Part shown: piece by piece, positions 17,228-26,248 of the stretch
How positions within the stretch are numbered: position 1 is the first letter of the stretch
Layout: every line of letters starts with the position of its first letter
NCBI GenBank assembly: GCA_034111085.1
Contig: JAWUXZ010000020.1
Span: 19,632-83,631, forward strand
Length of the DNA stretch: 64,000 nucleotides
DNA from: Dinoroseobacter sp034111085
GTDB lineage: Bacteria > Pseudomonadota > Alphaproteobacteria > Rhodobacterales > Rhodobacteraceae
Direction of reading: 5' to 3'
Made by a program: the position numbers and the translations under genes
Notes under the pieces: model-generated
Seen by the model: only the letters and a program-made list of their open reading frames with translations
The model's database searches: none
What the model was told of the DNA's origin: nothing

Positions 17228-17952
17228 ACCTGTCTGGACGCCACATCTTGATTACCGGGGCCGCGCGCGGCCTTGGTGCAGTTCTGGCGAAAGCCGCAGC
17301 CGAAGCAGATGCCTGCCTGACGCTGGCCGATATTGCCGAAGAAGAAGGCCGCGCGGTCGCCAAGGACCTGAACGCGGCGTTTCACCCGGTCGATTTGGGC
17401 GATCCCGACAGTATCACCACCCTTGCCGGGTCGATCACTGGGCCATTGCACGGGCTGGTCAACAACGGCGCGATTGCCACCGGGATTGGCGGTATCGGCT
17501 TTGAGGATGTCGAGATCGACACATGGGACCGCGTCATGCGTGTGAACGTGCGTGGTACATGGTTGGCGATCCGCGCGATGGCGCCTGCGCTGCGGGCTTC
17601 TGGGTCCGGACGGATCGTGAATGTGGCATCGGACACAGCCCTTTGGGGCGCACCGAACCTGATCAGCTATACCGCCTCTAAGGGTGCGGTGATCTCGATG
17701 ACGCGGTCATTGTCGCGGGAACTGGGCAGCGATGGCATTGGCATCACGGCAATTGCGCCGGGCATTTTAACGACCGAGAGCACCGAATACGTCCCCGAAG
17801 CGCGTCACCATCAATATGAGAGCGGCCGCGCGGTCCAAGGCCCGCAACCACCCGAGGATGTCGCCCCAACGGTGATGTTCCTGCTCAGCGAAGGCGCGTT
17901 GACGCTAACGGGCCAAGTGCTGCCTGTGAACCGAGGCTTCGTGTTCACATGA
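17224..17952 (+). CDS. SDR family oxidoreductase (possible cis-diol dehydrogenase)
   Basis: 242 aa short-chain dehydrogenase whose ATG overlaps the oxygenase stop by four bases. Cofactor motif is TGAARGLG, structural NNGA motif is present, and the catalytic Ser plus YTASK pair are intact. Directly after a Rieske oxygenase, an SDR of this kind usually oxidises the cis-dihydrodiol or a resulting alcohol with NAD. The gene overlaps the next gene by four bases too, so all are tightly coupled. Confidence 0.85.
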   Translation: MNLSGRHILITGAARGLGAVLAKAAAEADACLTLADIAEEEGRAVAKDLNAAFHPVDLGDPDSITTLAGSITGPLHGLVNNGAIATGIGGIGFEDVEIDTWDRVMRVNVRGTWLAIRAMAPALRASGSGRIVNVASDTALWGAPNLISYTASKGAVISMTRSLSRELGSDGIGITAIAPGILTTESTEYVPEARHHQYESGRAVQGPQPPEDVAPTVMFLLSEGALTLTGQVLPVNRGFVFT

Positions 17953-18470
17953 CACCCGGTGAACTGCGCGCGGCACTTGCGATCCCGTGGGCGCATGGAG
18001 AGCATTTTGCCGCCACAGGCGAGACCGTTTCCGACCCGGCCAACCTCGACGGTCTGACCTTGCGCAGCTTCGATCTGTCAGGCGCTGAGTTTAAGGCGGG
18101 GCTATCGGCCCGCAAATCCACATTTCGTGGGATGTCTTGGCTGAAGGGTGCGCGGGTTTCCGGCGTTCTCAATCTGTCGGGGGCAGTGCTGCGCAACGAC
18201 TTGCGCCTTGATGGCCTTATCTGCGACCGCCTGATCTTGACCGGCGCACGGGCCCAAGGCGTGATTGATCTAGACGGCGCGCAGATCGGTGCCCTGCACT
18301 TGGACGATTGCGTTTGTTTGGCCAATGTCTCGCTCGGCGGGGTGCAGATTTCCGGGACGCTCGATCTAAGCGGCAGCGATTTAATGGGCGGAATTTGGGC
18401 GAGGAGCTCGCAGATTGGCGCGGTATCAAGCGAGGGTCTGCTGATCGAAGGTCGAGCGGTCGACTTCTAG
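17949..18470 (+). CDS. pentapeptide-repeat-like protein
   Basis: 173 aa with no enzymatic motif. From about residue 35 to 160 it has a five-residue periodicity with Leu or Phe at the centre (LSGAEF, LSGAVL, LDGAQI, LSGSDL), as in right-handed quadrilateral beta-helices. Proteins of this fold can mimic DNA or act as scaffolds. It is the last gene of the Rieske operon and overlaps the stop of the convergent FAD monooxygenase gene by four bases. Its role in the pathway is unknown. Confidence 0.65.
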   Translation: MTPGELRAALAIPWAHGEHFAATGETVSDPANLDGLTLRSFDLSGAEFKAGLSARKSTFRGMSWLKGARVSGVLNLSGAVLRNDLRLDGLICDRLILTGARAQGVIDLDGAQIGALHLDDCVCLANVSLGGVQISGTLDLSGSDLMGGIWARSSQIGAVSSEGLLIEGRAVDF

Positions 18471-19657
18471 CTGCCCTTGATCTGGGCTTCGGCCTCGGCG
18501 TTCAAACGCGCAAGCTCGCCGTAGAACCCATCGACCTTACCTTGCGCACCTGCTGCCAACCCCGCATTGCGCGCCGCCAGATCGGTGACGTCCTCGCGCG
18601 CGCCAGCTTCGCCCACCGCGCGTGAAACGTCTTGGACGAATTTGCAAACGGGTGCGCGAACCTCGCCGAACCGGATGAGCGCTTCAGGCACGCTATCAGC
18701 TGCCGCCAACACTTGCGCTAAAACCACCGCATCTTGCATCGCCATTGCGCCGCCTTGGCCCATAAACGGGGTCGAGGCGTGACTGGCATCGCCGATCAGC
18801 AGCACGCGGCCCCGGTGCCACGGCAACGGCATGACAACTTCTTCGACGGCGGTGAACAGCACCTCGCTGGTGTCATCGATCGCATCGAGGAACGGTGAGG
18901 CAGCACCGACAAATTCGGCGAACCGTGCCCGCATCTCGCCCGGCCAATCAGCGCGTGGGATATGACCCAGCTTAGGCTCAGCCACGGTCCCGAAAGTATA
19001 AAGCTTATCATCGCTGATCGGCATGATCCCGTAGCGTTTGGCAGGGCCCATCATCATGATCTTGTCGGTCAACTCTGACGGGCGCGTATGCACGGAGCGC
19101 CAGACAGTGAAGCCCGTATAGCGCGGCTCGATCCCCACACCGATCAGCTTGCGGGTGTCTGAGCGGATACCATCCGCCCCCAGCATCAAATCAAAGCTCT
19201 CGGTTGTGCCGTCCGCGAAGGTCACGCCAACTTCAGACCCTTGCTCGTGTAGCGCGCGCACCGTTTGTCCCAGATCGACCGAGACGCCCAGCGCGCTCAG
19301 CCGCGTTGCCAGAACGCGGTGCAATTCCGCCCGCTTGATGCCGAGGATCGCAGGCACACGGCCTTCGCGCGCGGTCGGATAGGTGGTTGCGGTGATCTCC
19401 GCGCCGGTGTGGTCGAAATAGGCGTTACGGCCTTCAGGCACGGCAAACCCGGTCTCCAGGATCGCGTCCAGCACGCCCAGATCGTCAAGGCAACTCAGCC
19501 CGTTGGCATAGACAAAGATGCCACTGCTTTGGAAACGCCATTCTGTCTGCGCCTCAATGATCCGCACACAGTGGCCTGCCGAGGCCAGTGCAATTCCCGC
19601 CGAGCATCCGGCAATACCGCCGCCGACGATTAAGATGCGTTGAGGGGAGAGGGCCAT
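18467..19657 (-). CDS. FAD-dependent aromatic monooxygenase (class A), copy 1
   Basis: 396 aa flavoprotein hydroxylase. It shows the N-terminal dinucleotide motif VGGGIAGC, the DG motif in GADGIRSDTRKL, and the GD motif in LIGDASHASTPFMGQGG. These three together define salicylate/3- or 4-hydroxybenzoate hydroxylase-like enzymes, which use NAD(P)H and O2 to hydroxylate phenolic rings. It is the last gene of the minus-strand operon headed by the second FAD monooxygenase, after the sulfatase gene (four bases apart). Ring substrate not predictable. Confidence 0.88.
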   Translation of the reverse strand: MALSPQRILIVGGGIAGCSAGIALASAGHCVRIIEAQTEWRFQSSGIFVYANGLSCLDDLGVLDAILETGFAVPEGRNAYFDHTGAEITATTYPTAREGRVPAILGIKRAELHRVLATRLSALGVSVDLGQTVRALHEQGSEVGVTFADGTTESFDLMLGADGIRSDTRKLIGVGIEPRYTGFTVWRSVHTRPSELTDKIMMMGPAKRYGIMPISDDKLYTFGTVAEPKLGHIPRADWPGEMRARFAEFVGAASPFLDAIDDTSEVLFTAVEEVVMPLPWHRGRVLLIGDASHASTPFMGQGGAMAMQDAVVLAQVLAAADSVPEALIRFGEVRAPVCKFVQDVSRAVGEAGAREDVTDLAARNAGLAAGAQGKVDGFYGELARLNAEAEAQIKGS

Positions 19658-19661
19658 GGCG

Positions 19662-21233
19662 TTACGCTCGGTTGGTGGCGATGAGGGATTTGTCGCGCAG
19701 CGCGATCTGGCGCTGGATCATCGCGTGCAACATCGCGGTTTTACGGGACTGGGCACTGGGCGCAGACCACAGGTTAGTCAGCTCAGCCGGATCGCTGTTC
19801 AGGTCATACAGCTCGCCCAGATCAGAGCCCTCGAACACGCTTAGCCGCCAGCTTTCATAGACGAGCGACCGGATAGACGTATCCGCATCAGGATCAATAT
19901 AGACGCCAATGCCCGGATCCTCGATCAGTACCGGCAGATCAGGCGCGTCTTTGGCAAAGACATCGCGGCCTTGCATGCCAACTGGCACTTTGATTCCGGC
20001 GCGTTGCAGCAGGGTCGGGGCGAAATCGATGGCGCTAGCGTGCAGGGCCGAGACACTTGATACAGCCTGCGGATCGGCCCAAACGAACGGCACCCGGATC
20101 ACCCCATGGCTGTGGACACCGTGCTTCAGAACCGTGCCGTGATCGCCCATATAGTCGCCGTGATCGGACATGAAACAGATGACCGTCTCACCCGTCAGAC
20201 CTTGCGCGTCGAGCTGTGCCAGCAACTTGCCAATCACATCATCGACCATCGTGATCGCCCCGTAATTCAGCGCGATCATGCGGCGCAAAGTGGCCTCGTC
20301 CACATGAAACGGCCAATAGGCGTCGGGATTTTTGTCGCCCAGCGCATAGGCATCCAAGACGTGCTCGGGCAAATCTTCGCGGTCGCCGGTGCGGTGTGCA
20401 AAGCTTGCGGGCAGATCGATCTCAGCCGGATCATAGAGGTCGTGGTATCGACCCGGTGGCGTAAACGGATGGTGCGGATCAGGGAAGGACACGACGAGCA
20501 GGAAGGGTCGGTCGTCCTGCTCGGTCAGAAACTCGGACGCCATCTCGCCAACATAGCTCGTCGGGTAAAGCGCCTCGGGCACCGCCGTGCGCCAGATTTG
20601 CGGGGCGTCCGGGGCCTCGTTCGAGATCGCTTGTGCGCGCCCACGCGGGTCCGGCGCACCGTCCAGTTTGCCCGCGAGCCACGCCGAGTAATGCCCCTCC
20701 ATCTGATCGCCGTGCCCAATACACAGCCGCACATGATCGAAGCCATAATAGGGGCTTGGGAACGCGCGGTCTGGATCGCTCGTCCACGCGCCGCGCACCT
20801 CTTGGCCGAAGCCTTCGCCACGGCGCTGGGTGCGGCGGGCAAGATCGAAGGGGGCTGCGACAGCCTCCCCTTCCCCGGCTTGCGCACGCGGTTTGGCCGG
20901 AATGTTCGATACGTTTTGAAAATGCGCTTTGCCGACCAGACCCGTCCGGTAGCCTGCATCGCGCAGCACATCGGCATAGGTCGTCGCATCAAGACCCAAA
21001 GGAATTCCGTTCTGCCGACACCCATTCACCGAAGTCATCTGCCCGGTCGCCAAGGCGGCACGGTTCGGCTGGCAAATCGGGTTGGCCACATAGAAGCGAT
21101 CAAACCGAGTGCCGCGCGCCGCAAGACTGTCGATATGAGGCGTCTGGACAATCTGATTGCCGTAGCAGCCCAGATGATCGGCGCGCTGTTGGTCGGTCAT
21201 TAAGACGATGAAATTGGGGCGTACTTCGGTCAT
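19662..21233 (-). CDS. sulfatase family hydrolase (arylsulfatase/choline-sulfatase type)
   Basis: 523 aa. The formylglycine site is Cys54 in PICQPNRAALATG, i.e. CxPxR with Asn in place of the common Ser at position 4. Metal ligands are seen at Asp14-Gln15 (MTDQQRADHLG) and in the later SDHGDYMGDHG stretch. Such enzymes hydrolyse sulfate esters, some instead phosphonate monoesters. No signal peptide, so it acts in the cytosol after import. ATG 21233 is chosen because GGTAGG lies at good spacing; ATG 21239 abuts it. The TRAP genes lie upstream in the same operon, so import followed by desulfation is a plausible order. Confidence 0.85.
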   Translation of the reverse strand: MTEVRPNFIVLMTDQQRADHLGCYGNQIVQTPHIDSLAARGTRFDRFYVANPICQPNRAALATGQMTSVNGCRQNGIPLGLDATTYADVLRDAGYRTGLVGKAHFQNVSNIPAKPRAQAGEGEAVAAPFDLARRTQRRGEGFGQEVRGAWTSDPDRAFPSPYYGFDHVRLCIGHGDQMEGHYSAWLAGKLDGAPDPRGRAQAISNEAPDAPQIWRTAVPEALYPTSYVGEMASEFLTEQDDRPFLLVVSFPDPHHPFTPPGRYHDLYDPAEIDLPASFAHRTGDREDLPEHVLDAYALGDKNPDAYWPFHVDEATLRRMIALNYGAITMVDDVIGKLLAQLDAQGLTGETVICFMSDHGDYMGDHGTVLKHGVHSHGVIRVPFVWADPQAVSSVSALHASAIDFAPTLLQRAGIKVPVGMQGRDVFAKDAPDLPVLIEDPGIGVYIDPDADTSIRSLVYESWRLSVFEGSDLGELYDLNSDPAELTNLWSAPSAQSRKTAMLHAMIQRQIALRDKSLIATNRA

Positions 21234-21240
21234 CACCATC

Positions 21241-22557
21241 CTACCGGAACATATATTCGACTGGTCCGGTCACCAGCACGGGGAAGTAGAACAGGATGGC
21301 AATCGCCAGCAGGTCGCAGATTATAAACGGCATCGCAGCCCGGTAGATCTGGTTCATCGTGGTGCCTTTGGGTGCCACGGCTTTCATCACAAAAAGCGCT
21401 GCCCCAAGCGGCGGCGAGGTCGCACCTGTCTCAATCGAGACCAGATACATCGCGGCAAACCAGATCGGATCGAAGCCGAACTGGATTACGATAGGGATGA
21501 AAATCGGCAGGGTGATCAGCATGATCGGCAGCGGTCCCATGAACATGCCAAGAAAAATCACCGAGATCAGCATCATGATGATGATGGTCTCTTTGGACAC
21601 ATCCAACGAAACGATGGCATCGACCATCCCGAAGGTGGCTCCGGTGAAGGCCAGAAGCTGGGTGAAGGCCACCGCCCCAGATACGATCAGCAAGACCATG
21701 ACCGAGATGTTGGTGCTGCTGAACATAGTTTTGGAAAAGACGCTCCAGCTCAGCCGGCCCTTCAAAGCCGCCAGCGCAAGCGTGGCGAACGCGCCTGTTG
21801 CTGCGGCCTCGCTCGGCGTGGCGATGCCCAAGAAAATCACGCCCACGACCGAGAAGACGACCAACGTCAGCGGCAGGATATTGATCACCGTAGCACTCAG
21901 CTTTTCCGACAACGGCACATGCGGGACGTCAAACGAGGGCGCGATATCAGGCTCGATCGTGCAGCGGATATAGATATAGAGCGCATAAAGCACCGCCATC
22001 AGCAGGCCCGGCACGATGATGCCGATTAAAATGCGCCCGATGGACAGATCACCAATCACCCCCAGAACAACGGCAAGCGAGCTGGGTGGGATCATGATCG
22101 CAAGACCAGCCGACCCGAGGATTGGCCCCAACGACATCGGTTTTTTATAGCCGCGCTTTTCCATTTCCGGAACCAACGACGAGCCCAGCAGCGCAATCGA
22201 GCCCATCGAATTGCCCGTCAGGGTCGAGAACAGCACACCGCCGCCCACAGCCATGAACGCCAGCCGCCCGCGCAAGCGCCCAAACCATTTGTCGAGCGTA
22301 TCCATCAGGTCAATGGCAATGCGCGATTGGAACATCGCCTCGCCCATAATCATGAACAGCGCGATGGGCACTAAGGTGAAGCTGGACAGCGAGTCGACGG
22401 TATTCAGCACCAATTGCTGAACCCCGTTGATGCCGCCGAGCAGAATGTACGAGCCGACCAGATTAACCGCGAGGAACGAGAACGCCACCGGCAGGCCCAT
22501 CGTCATCAAGATCAACAGCGGCGTCAGGACGATTGCGATTACGAAATACCACTCCAC
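21241..22557 (-). CDS. dctM: TRAP transporter large permease (DctM)
   Basis: About 438 aa from GTG 22557; longer frames reach 22653 but run through the small permease gene. Twelve hydrophobic segments, with the typical start WYFVIAIVLTPLLILM and the GSAGLAIMIPPSSLAVVLG loop of DctM proteins. It forms the substrate translocation channel of a sodium-driven TRAP system together with DctQ and DctP encoded just upstream. The stop lies directly before the sulfatase start. Confidence 0.93.
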   Translation of the reverse strand: MEWYFVIAIVLTPLLILMTMGLPVAFSFLAVNLVGSYILLGGINGVQQLVLNTVDSLSSFTLVPIALFMIMGEAMFQSRIAIDLMDTLDKWFGRLRGRLAFMAVGGGVLFSTLTGNSMGSIALLGSSLVPEMEKRGYKKPMSLGPILGSAGLAIMIPPSSLAVVLGVIGDLSIGRILIGIIVPGLLMAVLYALYIYIRCTIEPDIAPSFDVPHVPLSEKLSATVINILPLTLVVFSVVGVIFLGIATPSEAAATGAFATLALAALKGRLSWSVFSKTMFSSTNISVMVLLIVSGAVAFTQLLAFTGATFGMVDAIVSLDVSKETIIIMMLISVIFLGMFMGPLPIMLITLPIFIPIVIQFGFDPIWFAAMYLVSIETGATSPPLGAALFVMKAVAPKGTTMNQIYRAAMPFIICDLLAIAILFYFPVLVTGPVEYMFR

Positions 22558-22559
22558 CG

Positions 22560-23060
22560 CTAAATATCCTCGCCCGCAAAGGACCGCAGGCCTTTGTCGA
22601 GAAATTGAAAGCTCATTAGGAACATTCCCAGCGGCAGGGCGGCAGTAATCCAAAAGCTATAGGGGGTCATCACTGTGGATTGGCGCACGCCCACTTGGTA
22701 CTGATCGATAACGACCATAATGCCGACGACTGTCAGGGTCGCGCAGATCGCAAGGCCCAAAGTCGCGTTCGTAACTGCCGCAACACGCCGCCATCCGGGG
22801 CCCAGATTGTCATACACGATGTCCAAAACAACGTGCATGTTCTTTTCCAGAAGGTAGGGCGCGCCGAGGAATGTGATGAACAACAGCGAGTATTCGCTAA
22901 CCTCAATCACCCAGAGGCGCGACTGGCCGAAGATCGCACGACTGAGCACTTCCCAAAGGATGATCGTGGCGACGAAAAATAAGATTGCTGCGCCAAAACC
23001 CGCGCAGAAGAGGTTCAATCGACTGAAGACCCGAACAACGGTCTGATAAAAGTGCGGCAT
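22560..23060 (-). CDS. dctQ: TRAP transporter small permease (DctQ)
   Basis: 166 aa with four hydrophobic helices and the family pattern AIFGQSRLWVIEVSEYSLLF followed by GAPYLLEKNMHVVLDIVYD. DctQ scaffolds DctM in the membrane. The stop almost touches the DctM start, and 75 bases with a strong hairpin separate it from dctP. Confidence 0.9.
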   Translation of the reverse strand: MPHFYQTVVRVFSRLNLFCAGFGAAILFFVATIILWEVLSRAIFGQSRLWVIEVSEYSLLFITFLGAPYLLEKNMHVVLDIVYDNLGPGWRRVAAVTNATLGLAICATLTVVGIMVVIDQYQVGVRQSTVMTPYSFWITAALPLGMFLMSFQFLDKGLRSFAGEDI

Positions 23061-23087
23061 AAGTCTGATTGATCCCGGGGGGGTGTC

Positions 23088-23110
23088 CTGCCGGGGAACG
23101 CCCCCGGCAG
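23088..23110. other. intercistronic hairpin between dctP and dctQ
   Basis: CTGCCGGGG (23088-23096) and CCCCGGCAG (23102-23110) form a perfect nine-pair stem with a five-base loop. It lies after the dctP stop on the minus strand without a T-run, as expected for an element that protects the abundant binding-protein message rather than stopping transcription. Confidence 0.6.
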
Positions 23111-23135
23111 ATTAGTGTGTGTCTGCTTTTGCAGC

Positions 23136-24095
23136 TTAGTCCAGCATACTGCGCAACTCGGCGGCGATTTCGTCACCTGCACTGGCAGCAAGCGCGCCCC
23201 ATGCAGCGTCCATGGCGATTTGCTCCAGCTCAGCTGCCTCTTCGGCGGACAGCTCAAGCCGGTTGAAGCCAGCCGCATCCATATCGGCCACGCCCTTTGC
23301 CAGATCATCGGCCCAGATGGTGTCCAACTCAGGCGCAAGCTCGTCGCGCAGGAAGGTAATCAACTCGGCTTGGACATCCGCAGGCACCTCAGCCCATGTG
23401 TCTTTGTTCACCAAAACCGGGAAACCCGCGCGGTAGACGCCCGGATAGATCACAGTGTCCACAACGCCTTCATACTGCATGTGGTTGCCAACTGGCCCCT
23501 GCATGAAACCGTCGATTGTTCCGCGCTCCATGGCGGTGAAAATCTCGCCCATCGGCAAAACAATCGCTTCGGCGCCAAGGGCTTGGACCAGCGGCAAAAG
23601 CGCTGGGAACACCCGGATGCGCTTGCCTTCAAGATCGGCAAGGCTGGTAACAGGATCAGCCATATAGATCAGGAAGTCCAAGTCGGTCGCAGGGATTTCG
23701 CCAAGATAGACAAGGTCTTTTTCTGCATGCAGCTCGGTCATGCGCTCGTGGTAGTTGGTCTCGGCGATCTCAGCGTAGCTTTTGAACGACAGGTTCATTG
23801 TGCCCGATGTTGGCACCAGACCCGAGTAATAGCTTGGGCTGGTATAGGTCATGTCCATCGCGCCGTTGCGTACAGCTTCGGCCTGACCGAATGGCGGCAG
23901 AACTTCTGGACCACCGCGCCAGTTGATCTTGATCCGGCCCTCAAAACGCTCGTTGACGGCATCGACGAACATCCCAAACGGTGCCGCAATCGAGACCGGC
24001 TTCGGAACCAGCGTCACGGCATTCATCGAGACTTCAGCAGTGGCAGGTGCGGCCAGAACGGCGGCGACGAGCGCGGACTTCAGAAGGTGTTTCAT
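23136..24095 (-). CDS. dctP: TRAP transporter substrate-binding protein (DctP)
   Basis: 319 aa with a signal peptide (KHLLKSALVAAVLAAPATA, cleavage near residue 21). The mature part has the DctP fold; YLGEIPATDLDFLIY and RIRVFPALLPLVQALGAEAI with GEIFTAMERGTIDG match conserved positions around the carboxylate-binding site. GGGAG precedes the ATG. It captures an organic acid in the periplasm for DctQM. The operon context suggests an aromatic or sulfated acid; that is inferred. Confidence 0.92.
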   Translation of the reverse strand: MKHLLKSALVAAVLAAPATAEVSMNAVTLVPKPVSIAAPFGMFVDAVNERFEGRIKINWRGGPEVLPPFGQAEAVRNGAMDMTYTSPSYYSGLVPTSGTMNLSFKSYAEIAETNYHERMTELHAEKDLVYLGEIPATDLDFLIYMADPVTSLADLEGKRIRVFPALLPLVQALGAEAIVLPMGEIFTAMERGTIDGFMQGPVGNHMQYEGVVDTVIYPGVYRAGFPVLVNKDTWAEVPADVQAELITFLRDELAPELDTIWADDLAKGVADMDAAGFNRLELSAEEAAELEQIAMDAAWGALAASAGDEIAAELRSMLD

Positions 24096-24121
24096 AGTAT
24101 CTCCCGTTGGTTATTATTATG

Positions 24122-25252
24122 TTATTTCAGGTCTGTGGCCCAGGCATTGTAGCCGTAGACCCAGTCGGCATTGCTGCCTTTCTTCAACCACTCATTGGCC
24201 AATGAGCTTTCTTGGATTTTGGCAGTGCGCGGTTTGCGCTCGGCCTCGTAGGTCTCAAGTGCAGCTGCGATGGTGTCAGCGGTCACATCTGTTAAAGCGC
24301 GCCCGAGCACGACCGCATCCTCGATTGCCATGCACGCGCCCTGTGCCATAAACGGCACCATCGGGTGTGCAGCATCCCCCAGGATTGTCGCGCGACCCTT
24401 GGCCCACTGATCCATCGGATCGCGGACATGCAGCGCCGAGCGCGTGACGACCTCGCAGGCCTCCAGCAACTTGCGCGCATCGGGGTGGAAATTGGCATAG
24501 ACAGCCCGCAACTCAGTCACATCGCCGGGCAGCGTCCAGCCCTCTTCGGTCCAGCCGTCTTGGGGCGTGGTGGCAAAGACGAAAATCTCTTTGCCTTGGG
24601 TCAGCGGGAAAGTGACGATCTGCTTTTCAGGCACCTCGCCCCACCACTTTGTGAACGCATCAGAATCCGGCAAGTCCTTGGCGTTCTCAGCCGGGAAGAC
24701 GCCACGATACGAAACCATGCCGGTGAATTTGGGATTGTCCTCGCCCCACAGGGCCGTGCGCACGACTGAATGGATACCGTCCGCGCCAACGACCAGATCG
24801 AAGCTTCTGCGGGTGCCATCTGCCAGCGTAATCGTCGCGTCTGTCTCGCCCAATTCCAAGGCCGTCACAGACGAGGCCAGATGCAGGCAGTCATCGGGAA
24901 GCTGGCCGCGCAGGGCGTTCAGCAAGTCCGCGCGGTGGATGGTCAGTTGCGGCGCGCCATATTTTTCTTCGGCAGCAGAACTCATCGGTAGGCGAGATGT
25001 CTCCTCGCCTGTGATCCCGTCGCGGCTGATGCGGTATGTCGGGCGAGAAGAGTGTTCGCGCAGGTAGCCGCCGACGCCAAGCCTATCGAGCGCGAACACT
25101 GCATTCGGCGTGAGGTTCACATCCGCACCGACGCGGTTCATCGCGCGGGCCTGCTCAAAAACTTCAACGTCATGTCCGGCTTTACGCAGGGCAATGGCGG
25201 CGCATAAACCACCCACCCCACCTCCGCTAATGCCAACCTTTAGTTTCGACAT
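24122..25252 (-). CDS. FAD-dependent aromatic monooxygenase (class A), copy 2
   Basis: 376 aa from ATG 25252; the frame extends to 25303 but those bases carry the operator. Motifs are ISGGGVGGLCAA, GADGIHSVVRTALWG (DG motif) and ILGDAAHPMVPFMAQGACM (GD motif). It looks like salicylate 1-hydroxylase or 6-hydroxynicotinate 3-monooxygenase in layout. It is first in the TRAP/sulfatase operon, 26 bases before dctP, and its promoter holds a GTTC/GAAC operator shared with the hydrolase operon. It is clearly different in sequence from copy 1, so two different hydroxylations are likely. Confidence 0.88.
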   Translation of the reverse strand: MSKLKVGISGGGVGGLCAAIALRKAGHDVEVFEQARAMNRVGADVNLTPNAVFALDRLGVGGYLREHSSRPTYRISRDGITGEETSRLPMSSAAEEKYGAPQLTIHRADLLNALRGQLPDDCLHLASSVTALELGETDATITLADGTRRSFDLVVGADGIHSVVRTALWGEDNPKFTGMVSYRGVFPAENAKDLPDSDAFTKWWGEVPEKQIVTFPLTQGKEIFVFATTPQDGWTEEGWTLPGDVTELRAVYANFHPDARKLLEACEVVTRSALHVRDPMDQWAKGRATILGDAAHPMVPFMAQGACMAIEDAVVLGRALTDVTADTIAAALETYEAERKPRTAKIQESSLANEWLKKGSNADWVYGYNAWATDLK

Positions 25253-25278
25253 TCCAGCTCTACCATCCCAGCATATAT

Positions 25279-25302
25279 GTTCTAATGTGAACATGTTGTT
25301 CA
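25279..25302. promoter_or_regulatory. IclR-type operator O1: GTTC-N6-GAAC-N5-GTTC
   Basis: Three half-sites GTTC, GAAC and GTTC with spacers of six and five bases; the last two also make the palindrome TGAACA-TGT-TGTTCA. A palindrome plus a direct repeat is the arrangement known for IclR-family PcaU/PobR operators. It lies 27-50 bases upstream of the FAD monooxygenase start and has the same geometry as O2 at 32814. Confidence 0.7.
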
Positions 25303-25393
25303 AATATTAGGAGCCTTTACGTCGCAGGTCAAGGAATTCTGCGCCAGCCACAAAGGTCTGGCAATAAAATGGGCAGTTTGCTACGGAATAAAC

Positions 25394-25416
25394 GTTCAAA
25401 TAAGCTAAAGCTGTTC
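25394..25416. promoter_or_regulatory. degenerate IclR-type operator O3 before the IclR-2 gene
   Basis: GTTC at 25394-25397 and GTTC at 25413-25416 are 15 bases apart, exactly the spacing of the outer half-sites of O1 and O2; the middle half-site reads GCTA instead of GAAC. The downstream flank also repeats TGTTCTAATGTG, found exactly at 25278-25289. It would allow autoregulation of the IclR-2 gene. Confidence 0.5.
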
Positions 25417-25450
25417 TAATGTGTGCACACTCGGGGCACAGGAGGCCATG

Positions 25451-26248
25451 ATGGCAACGTTGGACGGATCAGCCAGTTACTCAGTTCCGCCGGTCGAGCG
25501 CGCGATCAAACTGCTGCGCTATATCGGCGGTGGTAAGACCTGTCGCAACCTGTCGACCGCCTCCAAAGACCTCTGCATCAACCGCACGACCCTGATCCGC
25601 CTGATCCATACGCTGCTCGACACCCGCATGATCGAAGAGATCGCCGAGGGGGCTGGCTACCGACTAGGCGCTGGCCTGATCAGCCTTGGCGCGCAAGCCA
25701 TTCACGGGCGCGATATCGTGCAGATCTGCCAGCCAATTTTGGCCGACCTCGTTGCTGACACCGGCATGTCGGCGCATGTGGGCATTCTTGACGGGCGCGA
25801 CATCATCTATCTGGGGCGCGAGACGCCGAACACCCACTTGGTCAGCAATGTGCGCGCCGGATCGCGGTTGCCTGCGCATGCGTCCTCCATCGGGCGAGTG
25901 ATCTTGGCCGAGTTGCCCGTCCCGCAACTTGAAGCGCTCTTTGCCGATGCCGCCCTCAGTGCCACGTCCGACAAAACGCCCGTGACGGTTGAGGCGGTGG
26001 TGCTGCAAGCCATCGCCGACAAAGCCGCCCGCGTGGCGTGGAGCGAAGGTAATTTCGAGCAAGGCATCGGGTCGTGCGCCGCAGTGATCCGCGATCATAC
26101 AGGAGGGCCCGTTGGAGGTCTAAACGTATCGGGGCCACAATCTGCATTTGTGGCGGAAACCGAAGCCGGCACTACGGCGATCCGGGACGCGGTTTTGCAT
26201 GCTGCCAACCGCGCATCCATGGAACTGGGTTACGCGAAACGCAGCTAA
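25451..26248 (+). CDS. IclR family transcriptional regulator 2
   Basis: About 265 aa. ATG 25451 is chosen because AGGAGG lies five bases upstream; ATG 25448 is too close and a GTG at 25421 lies in the operator. Winged HTH residues (VERAIKLLRYIGG, NRTTLIRLIHTLL) lead into an effector domain with MSAHVGILDGRDIIYLGRE, GSRLPAHASSIGRV and a GIGSCAAVIRD strand. It is divergent from the FAD monooxygenase/TRAP operon and convergent with the aldehyde dehydrogenase gene (four-base overlap). It is the obvious candidate to read the GTTC/GAAC operators and sense the pathway substrate. Confidence 0.88.
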   Translation: MATLDGSASYSVPPVERAIKLLRYIGGGKTCRNLSTASKDLCINRTTLIRLIHTLLDTRMIEEIAEGAGYRLGAGLISLGAQAIHGRDIVQICQPILADLVADTGMSAHVGILDGRDIIYLGRETPNTHLVSNVRAGSRLPAHASSIGRVILAELPVPQLEALFADAALSATSDKTPVTVEAVVLQAIADKAARVAWSEGNFEQGIGSCAAVIRDHTGGPVGGLNVSGPQSAFVAETEAGTTAIRDAVLHAANRASMELGYAKRS

